Assembly: GCA_011045925.1 (NCBI GenBank) | Contig: DSBS01000090.1 | Location: 1 to 6,114 of the forward strand | Reading direction: 5' to 3' | Origin: Candidatus Woesearchaeota archaeon | Lineage (GTDB): Archaea; Nanobdellota; Nanobdellia; Woesearchaeales; JASKKU01 | DNA: 6,114 nucleotides | Position numbers and translations under genes: made by a program | Shown: one piece after another, positions 1 through 5,347 of the stretch | Layout of the letters: each line of letters begins with the position of its first letter | How positions within the stretch are numbered: the first letter of the stretch is position 1 | The notes under the pieces: model-generated | Told to the model about the DNA's origin: nothing | What the model saw: the letters and a program-made list of their open reading frames with translations, nothing else | Databases searched by the model: none

Positions 1-43
1 TTTGACCAACACCGTGGTTGGTTGACTTCAGGTTTAATTTCAT
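1..43 (-). CDS. 5' end of a leftward gene, probable IS200/IS605-type transposase TnpA (partial)
   Basis: Only the first 14 codons are inside the window, read on the minus strand from an ATG at 43-41: MKLNLKSTNHGVGQ, with the next codon starting with A. The start is well supported because GGAGG (plus-strand CCTCC, 52-56) lies exactly 8 nt upstream and no other ATG, GTG or TTG exists in the frame between here and a stop at 236-238. The N-terminus, with a basic stretch followed by His-x-Val-Gly-Gln, resembles the start of archaeal Y1 (HUH) transposases of the IS200/IS605 family, where this segment leads into the strand carrying the YH and KYR motifs. That match is from memory of the family, on very few residues. 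The upstream hairpins fit the same family. If the call is wrong, this is simply an unidentified divergent gene. Confidence 0.5.
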   Translation of the reverse strand, partial: MKLNLKSTNHGVGQ

Positions 44-69
44 TTTCGTTGCCTCCGCGCAACGAAAAT
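42..69 (-). promoter_or_regulatory. Perfect 11-bp hairpin presenting the SD of the leftward gene in its loop
   Basis: Positions 42-52 and 59-69 are perfect reverse complements (ATTTTCGTTGC / GCAACGAAAAT) around a 6-nt loop, 53-58. In the minus-strand transcript the loop reads GCGGAG and the next stem base completes GGAGG, so the SD is mostly in the loop. The A and U of the AUG (43, 42) are the last bases of the stem. This places both initiation signals in one compact structure. IS200 is known to control transposase translation by a 5' stem-loop around its SD, so such a role is plausible here. There is no T-run on either side, so it is not a typical terminator. Confidence 0.65.
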
Positions 70-86
70 TAACATAGCTTACGCTA

Positions 87-139
87 GATAAGGGGGGTGT
101 GCGTGCGCCGAAAAATCCGTTGCTCGCACATCCTTTATC
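87..139. repeat. 53-nt imperfect palindrome, candidate left-end hairpin of the mobile element
   Basis: Positions 87-95 pair with 131-139 (9 pairs, two of them G-T on the plus strand). After a two-base bulge (96-97), 98-103 (TGTGCG) pair with 125-130 (CGCACA), leaving a 21-nt apical loop with a short AAAAA run. The stretch is visibly richer in G and C than the neighbouring genes. No T-run follows on either strand, which argues against an intrinsic terminator. Imperfect subterminal palindromes of this sort are what IS200/IS605 TnpA recognises at the left end, and its position upstream of the leftward ATG fits. A structured RNA unrelated to transposition is the alternative. Confidence 0.6.
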
Positions 140-161
140 AACAATGGTAGAAAAACTTAAC

Positions 162-166
162 GGAGG
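162..166 (+). promoter_or_regulatory. GGAGG upstream of the 381-residue membrane protein gene, unusually far from its ATG
   Basis: A perfect GGAGG ends 50 nt before the ATG at 217, while the two genes that follow have their SD 5-9 nt from their ATG. No ATG, GTG or TTG lies at normal distance downstream; only ATT at 172-174 does, and it is in frame with 217. Positions 167-172 (GCAGCA) can pair with 203-208 (TGCTGC). Folding that stem would leave exactly 8 nt between GGAGG and ATG 217. Whether this is the used SD is not provable from sequence. Confidence 0.4.
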
Positions 167-208
167 GCAGCATTCATCCCAGCAGTAAACTGCCAGGTAT
201 CCTGCTGC
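165..208 (+). promoter_or_regulatory. Structured leader with mutually exclusive stems before gene 1
   Basis: Several short stems compete: GCAGCA 167-172 with TGCTGC 203-208; CAGCAG 180-185 with CTGCTG 202-207; GGCAG 166-170 with CTGCC 190-194; and the small local hairpins GCAG-TAAA-CTGC (182-193) and CAGG-TAT-CCTG (194-204). The first would bring the distant GGAGG close to the ATG. The third would pair part of its flank and capture the last G. I recognise no known riboswitch class. Confidence 0.35.
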
Positions 209-216
209 ATTATGTA

Positions 217-1362
217 ATGAAAATAACTGGCTATCTTAAAAAGGTTTTTCATGGAAAGAACCAGAAAGAGAAAGGGTTTTCATTGGACAAAGCTGCACAC
301 TTAAGAAACCCTCAAGCCATAGCATCAAGGATAATTTTCCTGGTATTGACATCCGGAATTCTTCTTTATGGGGTTGATAAGAGAAACTTTTTGCTGATTG
401 GGATTGGGGCTATACTGTTAATCTCTTTCCTTATTTTTTTCATAAATGGGTTTTTTTTCAGGCTAAGCCTCACAGAAAACGAAATTAGGATTCACAGCAT
501 AACAGAAAGAATAAGCATAAAGAAAAAGAACATACAGAGCATTACTAAGATTATTCCAAAGAACAAGAATCTTGGCTACAGGGATTATATAATTGAATAC
601 GAAGATGACGAGGAAAGCGAGATTACAAAAAGAAGGCTTTTTGGAGTAAAAGACTTCATGGCATTTGAAGAACAGGTTAAAAACTGGGGAATTAATATCT
701 CGCCTTTATCTAAAAGAAGATACAACAGAAAGACTGTTCTTGTCTCTTCGTTGATTGTGGGAGTTATGATTATCCTGTTTATTGCAATTTATTTTAGCGG
801 AAACCAAAGACAACAGCCTGGTGAGAAGCCAGAATTTGATTTCTTTGCAGGAACTGATGGTAATGAATCATTAACTGATACAGAGATTAATAGGTTAGGC
901 TTCAGAATGCAGTCTGCATTGAGGGACCTTAACCAAGGCCACCTTTTCGAGGGAGTCGAGAAGCCAATGCAAGCCAGAAAGGTTTTTGTTGCATCTGAGA
1001 AACTGCTTGTATTTTCAACTGATGAGAAAACACCCAGGTTTGCAATCCTTTATCTGTTCTCAGATACCACAATAAACTTTTCGGTTAGGCTGTGTTTCGA
1101 CGAAAAGTGTGAAGTTTATTCAGAGCTGAGCATGAAAACATCTGACTTCTCGGAGCCGCCAGCATTCATAACTTCAAGAAACTCACCTTTGCTTGATATT
1201 ATGCTCATTACCTCTGTGAATGACATAAGAGGGGTTGCTTTTTTCACATTTGAACTAAATAAAATCAAAGGGATTTGGCTGGAAAAAGTCCAGCTGAAAG
1301 AACAGGAGTTCAGAAAAGATGAACAAACAAGGGTTTATGAAGTCAAGGAGGTAGTAACTTAA
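217..1362 (+). CDS. Three-helix membrane protein with cytosolic PH-like domain and a novel outside domain
   Basis: The 381-residue protein has a basic N-terminus, two close hydrophobic helices (about 36-53 and 57-79), a beta-rich segment at about 82-160, a third helix at about 173-193 preceded by the basic SKRRYNRK, and a C-terminal domain at about 194-381. The positive-inside rule puts residues 82-170 in the cytosol and the C-terminal domain outside. Two helices followed by a strand-rich domain opening FRLSLTENEIRI resemble bacterial/archaeal PH-like (bPH2/DUF304) membrane proteins; this is inference. The outside domain carries LCFDEKC (292-298) and SPLLD (323-327), and both motifs recur in the next gene product. 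ATG 217 is the only conventional start in the open stretch from 151; it lacks a close SD (see 162-166). The gene ends in TAATG, overlapping the next start by one base. Function is unknown; an envelope sensor or scaffold is a guess. Confidence 0.9.
   Translation: MKITGYLKKVFHGKNQKEKGFSLDKAAHLRNPQAIASRIIFLVLTSGILLYGVDKRNFLLIGIGAILLISFLIFFINGFFFRLSLTENEIRIHSITERISIKKKNIQSITKIIPKNKNLGYRDYIIEYEDDEESEITKRRLFGVKDFMAFEEQVKNWGINISPLSKRRYNRKTVLVSSLIVGVMIILFIAIYFSGNQRQQPGEKPEFDFFAGTDGNESLTDTEINRLGFRMQSALRDLNQGHLFEGVEKPMQARKVFVASEKLLVFSTDEKTPRFAILYLFSDTTINFSVRLCFDEKCEVYSELSMKTSDFSEPPAFITSRNSPLLDIMLITSVNDIRGVAFFTFELNKIKGIWLEKVQLKEQEFRKDEQTRVYEVKEVVT
1345..1352 (+). promoter_or_regulatory. Strong ribosome-binding site AAGGAGGT for gene 2
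   Basis: AAGGAGGT lies inside the end of gene 1 and stops 9 nt before the ATG at 1362, which overlaps gene 1's TAA. It fixes the start of gene 2 and suggests coupled translation. Confidence 0.85.
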
Positions 1363-1889
1363 TGAAATACGAAACACATTCCGAAGCTTCAGAAAAGGCG
1401 AGTAAAAAAGAAGAGTCTTACGTTGCTCCTGATATAGAAGAGATAAAAGAGCTAATCCTGAAGAATGCTATTTTCAAAGAGGTTAAAGGAGCCCGGCCTT
1501 TCAGAAGGGCCTATTTTTCTAATGAAAGCATTCTATTATTTTCTTCGGGCAGAAGAGAAGATAAGTTTAACATAATAAACATTATCGGGGATAACAAATG
1601 CTCCAGGGTTCATCTCTGCTTCAGCGAAGACTGTACAGATAGAACATGCTTCATTATGAGCAAGGACAATTTAAGCGAGGGTAAAGTTAATGTTGAGATC
1701 TCATATTCAAGCCCCTTAAAAGACTTTATTCTAACTACATCCTCTGATGATGAATTAAAAGTGTTTCTGCTTTGTTTTGAAAAAATGCCCATTGAGAAAA
1801 GAATAATTCATAAGGTTATAGTCGAAAGAACAAAGGATAATGAAAACACCTTAAAAGAGGAGTTTGAAGTTAACAAAAGAGTAATCTGA
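1362..1889 (+). CDS. Soluble paralogue of gene 1's C-terminal domain, unknown function
   Basis: This 175-residue protein has no signal peptide or membrane helix, so it is predicted cytosolic. After a charged, low-complexity N-terminus (1-22, rich in E, K and S), residues about 24-175 can be aligned by eye to residues about 223-381 of gene 1. Both have an xILLFS/xLLVFS strand, then LCFSEDC (85-91) against LCFDEKC, then SPLKDFILTTS (117-127) against SPLLDIMLITS, then a hydrophobic strand ending in FE and a long charged tail (EEFEV against YEVKE). The Cys pair with four residues between is conserved; a third Cys (96) is extra. Start at ATG 1362 is fixed by AAGGAGGT 9 nt upstream. It ends in TGA, 12 nt before the next ATG. 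I know no named family for this domain; a duplicated ligand- or partner-binding domain is possible. Confidence 0.88.
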   Translation: MKYETHSEASEKASKKEESYVAPDIEEIKELILKNAIFKEVKGARPFRRAYFSNESILLFSSGRREDKFNIINIIGDNKCSRVHLCFSEDCTDRTCFIMSKDNLSEGKVNVEISYSSPLKDFILTTSSDDELKVFLLCFEKMPIEKRIIHKVIVERTKDNENTLKEEFEVNKRVI

Positions 1890-1890
1890 A

Positions 1891-1896
1891 AAGGAG
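1891..1896 (+). promoter_or_regulatory. Ribosome-binding site AAGGAG for the DUF362 gene
   Basis: AAGGAG lies in the 12-nt gap after gene 2's stop, 5 nt before the ATG at 1902. It supports that start and continued translation along the same message. Confidence 0.8.
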
Positions 1897-1901
1897 ATAA
1901 A

Positions 1902-3572
1902 ATGGAAGACTGGGTAGTAAAAATAAAGGGAAATATTTCGCCCAAAAGATATAAAGCAGAGATTGAGCCACTTGTTGATAACGGCAATGAAAATTGTTTC
2001 ATCGAGTCAAAAAGCGATTATTCAATCATATATATTAAGGATAAGCTTTGTTTTGAAAGCCTTAAGGAAGAAATAAGAAAAGCAGACTTAAAAGGCTTAA
2101 AACAGAAGCCAGTTTATATCTTCCATCAAGGTGATGAATTATTCAGGATTGAGAAATACCTTTCTTATTTAATAATTTTTCTCAGGAAGCTTGGCTGCCA
2201 ATTCTTTGTTGCTGGGATTCCCGCTTGCTATATGCAGGACAACTTGATAAATTCCTATGAAATAGCTGTTTCTCTCTACGAGAAAGATGCAGAGTTCAGT
2301 GGGTACTCCTACTATGAAGCTTGCAGGTTCTGCAGGCTAAGATGCATATGCCCCGGAGCATTAGAAAAGTATGCTGACCACGTTTATCCTGTTTTTTCCG
2401 ACAAAAGGGATGCAATCGCCAAGATTAAAGAGTTAATGAACATTAAATCTGACGTTTTTGTTGAAGAAATTGACTCATATGACTGTGATAAGATTGAAAG
2501 ATTTTTTAGAGAGGCTTTAACCAGGAGTGGCGTGCTTAATAAGATTAATGAGAATACTAGGGTTCTATTAAAGCCAAATCTAGCAGAGCCCTTCAGCCCT
2601 GACAAGGCAGCTACTACCCATCCTTCAATAATTGATGCGCTTGCAAGAGTCCTGAAAGATAAGACAAAAGCAGGCAACATTATTCTTGCAGAGGTCTCAG
2701 CAGGAACAAATTACACCAACAGCGAGAACGTCTACAAAAATACAGGCATGGAAGCAGTTTGCTTGCAACACGGCATTAAAATGGTTAAGTCTGAGGAAAT
2801 GAGCTTTGTGTACAAAGAAGCGAACAATCATTTCTGGCTTGATGGGACAGACTATTTCACGGTTTTTGATGATGTTGACTTAGTAATAAACCTGCCTAAA
2901 TTCAAAACGCATGGCATTTCTTTTTTCACAGGTGCAATTAAGAACATGTTTGGGACTATTCATCCTGAAGAAAGAAAATACATACACAGAAGAGAAGACA
3001 AGGAAGAGTTCTGCAAAGGAGTTGTTGACTGCTTTTTGGGAATCAGCCATAAGGTTTGTGTTAACATCATGGATGCAATTGTTGGCATGGAGGGAGATGA
3101 AGGGCCAAGCTATGGCCAGCCTAAAAAGATTGGGGCGCTGGTTTTGTCAACAGACCCTGTTGCCTGTGATGCTACTGCATGCAGAACCGTTGGCTACAAC
3201 CCAGAAGCAATGCCTACAATAAAGTTTGCAGAAGAGAAAAACATTGGAAGGTATAAACAGGAACATCTTGCGGTAGATAAAGACTTAACCAGAATAATGG
3301 TTAAGGATTTTAAGAAAAACTCGCTTTTTGATTTCATCAACAAGCATAAGAAAGAACAGGGGTTTGGAAAGATTTTCCTTTACGATGTTAAGATTACTGA
3401 CAGGTGTGTTAAATGCGGTGCATGCTACCAGTCCTGTCCTGTAAAAGCTATTGACATTGAAGAAGATGGAAGCTTTCATGTTAACAGGAATAATTGCATC
3501 AGATGCTACACCTGCCATGAATGCTGCCCAAACAATGCAATCGAATTAATCAAAAGAGAAAAGATTGAGTAA
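1902..3572 (+). CDS. DUF362 protein with radical-SAM-tail-like N-terminus and C-terminal 2[4Fe-4S] ferredoxin
   Basis: This 556-residue protein is predicted soluble and cytosolic. The core (about 185-435) is DUF362 (PF04015/COG2006): VLLKPNL (221-227), TTHPSII (238-244), NLPKFKTHG (330-338), GAIKNMFG (344-351), DAIVGMEGDEGP (391-402) and DPVACDATA (418-426). The C-terminus is a ferredoxin pair: Cys502/505/508/512-Pro and Cys532/535/538/542-Pro, enough for two [4Fe-4S] clusters. DUF362 proteins are often joined to such ferredoxins; their reaction is not established. Residues about 70-165 are unusual: GIPACYM (105-111), then Cys141-x2-Cys144-x5-Cys150-Pro-Gly resembles the C-terminal end of archaeal radical-SAM proteins, but no radical-SAM CxxxCxxC core is present. 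An extra Cys148 could be a further ligand. The start is fixed by AAGGAG at 1891. The gene follows gene 2 by 12 nt. An electron-transfer or redox role is likely; its substrate is unknown. Confidence 0.93.
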   Translation: MEDWVVKIKGNISPKRYKAEIEPLVDNGNENCFIESKSDYSIIYIKDKLCFESLKEEIRKADLKGLKQKPVYIFHQGDELFRIEKYLSYLIIFLRKLGCQFFVAGIPACYMQDNLINSYEIAVSLYEKDAEFSGYSYYEACRFCRLRCICPGALEKYADHVYPVFSDKRDAIAKIKELMNIKSDVFVEEIDSYDCDKIERFFREALTRSGVLNKINENTRVLLKPNLAEPFSPDKAATTHPSIIDALARVLKDKTKAGNIILAEVSAGTNYTNSENVYKNTGMEAVCLQHGIKMVKSEEMSFVYKEANNHFWLDGTDYFTVFDDVDLVINLPKFKTHGISFFTGAIKNMFGTIHPEERKYIHRREDKEEFCKGVVDCFLGISHKVCVNIMDAIVGMEGDEGPSYGQPKKIGALVLSTDPVACDATACRTVGYNPEAMPTIKFAEEKNIGRYKQEHLAVDKDLTRIMVKDFKKNSLFDFINKHKKEQGFGKIFLYDVKITDRCVKCGACYQSCPVKAIDIEEDGSFHVNRNNCIRCYTCHECCPNNAIELIKREKIE

Positions 3573-3625
3573 GGCCACAAGTTTAAGATTAAAAGAGTTA
3601 TTTGGAAAAAACATAAGTCACAAAA
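3573..3625 (+). promoter_or_regulatory. 53-nt gap before gene 4, possible weak archaeal promoter
   Basis: This is the longest gap between the plus-strand genes. It is A/T-rich (TTTAAGATTAAAAG at 3582-3595) and holds no SD near ATG 3626. An A/T box about 30-40 nt before the ATG could be a TATA element for a short-leader transcript, but such strings are common in AT-rich DNA. No hairpin with a T-run is seen, so read-through from gene 3 is equally likely. Confidence 0.25.
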
Positions 3626-5344
3626 ATGAATTATGAATTGCTTTTATATTTGGGAAGGCTTAATGTCATAATTATCAGGCTTATGCTATTTCTATTGGTT
3701 GTTTCAGCAATTTTTATCTTCAGAAAAAGGAAAGCTCCGTTAGGGCTGGTTATTGCTGCTATGGTTGTCTTTAGCCTGGCTTTCACTAATTCGCTACTTC
3801 TTCCAGAGATTGATTTAATGTACAACGATGATTTATATTATAAGTCCATGGGGCTTGCGATAAGCGATTTCGGGAATTACTACCTTTACCATACTGAAGG
3901 AAGCTGGGGCCCTTTCCCAAAGTCTTTAGGCTTTCCTTTCATGCTAAGCCTTGTTTATTCATCGGGAATCCTTAACCCAAAAGTGTCAAGCTACGCAAAC
4001 TCTTTTTTTTATGGGCTGGGCTTAACATTATTCCTTATACTGTTATGGAATATATTCAAGACAACGCCAAGTGAAAAAGAAACCCTCAAGCAAAAGGATA
4101 AAAAGAACAAGACAAGCCGCAAAGAGCTGGTTTTTCCTGCTTTAGCTTTCATTATGCTTATTCTTCTTTGGTCTAATGTATTATTCAAAGACCTTTCTTC
4201 AACTGGGGAAACACATGTCTTTTCAGTATTAACAATCTTAACCTTCATATACTTCCTAATATCGTTTTTTAAAAGAAAGTTTTCTTTTTGGAACATTGCT
4301 GCTTTGGCTTCTTCTGCATTAATATCAGCTGTCTCAAGGCCTGAGAATATCATTGTTGTCGCTGTTATGTATGTTTTATTTTTAATTTTCATTTTTGTTG
4401 ACAAAAAGAAAGCCTGGTGGCTGCTTGGAACAGCATTTTTTGTTACGCTTCTATGCATTCCAAATGTGCTTGTCATTAAGTCTGAGTATGTTGAAACCCA
4501 TTACGCAGAAGGAGGCAATTTTGGGCTTGATAAGATAAAAGACAACATAATTTTCTTTTCTAATACTGTATTAAGCACGCAGAAAGAAACTGGCGTTGTT
4601 ATGATTATCTCCCTTATATATTCTTTATCTTTCTGCTTTTGGTTTTTAGCAATAAAATTTGTTCCTGCCTTCATTAAAGCACTCAAAGGCATAAGAACCC
4701 CTTTAAGAGACAATAAAACTGGGAATCAAGTCATTCAGGTTATCCTGGCCTTGGTTTTCATTGCATTCACCATTGTTATTTTCATATCTTACATAGACTC
4801 TAACAGGGCGCCAAGAGTCTATCTTACTCCAATTGTCCTAGCTTATCTAGTTTTGGGATGCCTGGTTATGAGGATTGCTGGGATTCTTTTTGATGCGGAA
4901 CCTAAAAAGAAGGCATTATTATGGATTCTGGTAATTGTGATTTCTCTGGGTGCGCTCTCAAGCTTCATTACAGCTGCAAGATGGGAAAGAGACACAAGAA
5001 TCGCCAGCAACCACAGGAGAGACCAGCTCGACATGAGTGAGAGAATATACCATTATTTTAATGATATTGAGGAAGAATTTTACCTGGTAACCCAATACCC
5101 GGAAGCCCTGTTTTTCTTAAGGAACAGGGTTATCAGCATAGATGCCTTTTTAGAGCACAACGAAATGCTAAAAAACAAAAGCATTTATATATGGCTTGAC
5201 AACCTGTTTAACAGCCATACTTTTCAGCGAAGAAAAACCGAAGAGCTATACTATTGGCTGGGAGAAAGAGCTCGAATAATGACTGTTTTCAGATACACTT
5301 CAGGAGGATACCAATCGACCCTGGAGAAATTATTGTGGGATTAG
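3626..5344 (+). CDS. Polytopic membrane protein, probable GT-C glycosyltransferase
   Basis: This 572-residue protein has about 12-13 hydrophobic helices (near 12-32, 39-60, 121-145, 168-187, 197-216, 221-259, 264-284, 325-350, 370-390, 399-449) and a soluble C-terminal part (about 451-572). The first outside loop holds the acidic LLPEIDLMYNDD (58-69), followed by a KSLGFPFMLSL helix. Acidic residues in the first loop and the re-entrant helix after it are typical of GT-C enzymes (GT39/GT83-like, PMT/ArnT type), which move a sugar from a lipid-phosphate carrier to an outside acceptor; D68/D69 are candidate catalytic residues. A SRPE motif (237-240) recurs in the next protein. No SD precedes ATG 3626, but an in-frame TAA at 3614 rules out a longer form. 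Family assignment rests on topology and loop motifs, so donor and acceptor are unknown; a flippase or polymerase of the same general shape is an alternative. Confidence 0.85.
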   Translation: MNYELLLYLGRLNVIIIRLMLFLLVVSAIFIFRKRKAPLGLVIAAMVVFSLAFTNSLLLPEIDLMYNDDLYYKSMGLAISDFGNYYLYHTEGSWGPFPKSLGFPFMLSLVYSSGILNPKVSSYANSFFYGLGLTLFLILLWNIFKTTPSEKETLKQKDKKNKTSRKELVFPALAFIMLILLWSNVLFKDLSSTGETHVFSVLTILTFIYFLISFFKRKFSFWNIAALASSALISAVSRPENIIVVAVMYVLFLIFIFVDKKKAWWLLGTAFFVTLLCIPNVLVIKSEYVETHYAEGGNFGLDKIKDNIIFFSNTVLSTQKETGVVMIISLIYSLSFCFWFLAIKFVPAFIKALKGIRTPLRDNKTGNQVIQVILALVFIAFTIVIFISYIDSNRAPRVYLTPIVLAYLVLGCLVMRIAGILFDAEPKKKALLWILVIVISLGALSSFITAARWERDTRIASNHRRDQLDMSERIYHYFNDIEEEFYLVTQYPEALFFLRNRVISIDAFLEHNEMLKNKSIYIWLDNLFNSHTFQRRKTEELYYWLGERARIMTVFRYTSGGYQSTLEKLLWD

Positions 5345-5347
5345 AAG

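Larger units (their letters stand above)
1..145 (-). mobile_element. Possible left end of an IS200/IS605-family insertion sequence (partial; outer boundary approximate)
   Basis: Three things seen here match the known layout of IS200-type elements: a putative tnpA start (43-1), a hairpin around its ribosome-binding site (42-69), and a long imperfect hairpin further out (87-139) where these elements carry the subterminal palindrome bound by TnpA. The element would extend left out of the window. Its outer tip cannot be fixed from this sequence, because this family has no terminal inverted repeats and makes no target duplication. I place it between the hairpin and the GGAGG at 162. The rest of the element, including the right-end hairpin and any tnpB/IscB gene, is not visible. 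Confidence 0.42.

Noticed and set aside
5..22. Small inverted repeat ACCAAC / GTTGGT
   Set aside because: It is six bp, inside the predicted leftward coding sequence; expected by chance and not needed to explain anything.
1..72. Plus-strand frame 1 open from the window edge to TAA at 70-72, which could be the tail of an upstream gene
   Set aside because: The opposite strand has an ATG with a perfect SD at good spacing over the same bases, and the plus-strand frame runs through a hairpin. The minus-strand reading explains more.
42..139. The two hairpins as intrinsic terminators
   Set aside because: Neither is followed by a T-run on either strand.
87..143. Possible H/ACA guide RNA: hairpin followed by ACA at 141-143
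   Set aside because: The only internal loop is a two-base bulge on one side, with no pseudouridylation pocket or K-turn. The ACA alone is weak.
144..188. Mini-ORF of 14 codons (MVEKLNGGQHSSQQ)
   Set aside because: There is no SD before its ATG, it overlaps the GGAGG leader, and it is too short to support without data.
2911..3222. 103-codon plus-strand ORF inside the DUF362 gene
   Set aside because: It lies wholly within conserved DUF362 coding sequence in another frame and has no SD or recognisable protein features.
4003..4010. Run of eight T in gene 4 (similar runs in gene 1, and A9 near 5490 in gene 5) as programmed frameshift sites
   Set aside because: The reading frames continue intact through each run with sensible protein on both sides; no frameshift is needed.
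4009..4476. 155-codon minus-strand ORF opposite gene 4
   Set aside because: It is antisense to a clear multi-helix protein; low-complexity translation and no SD support.
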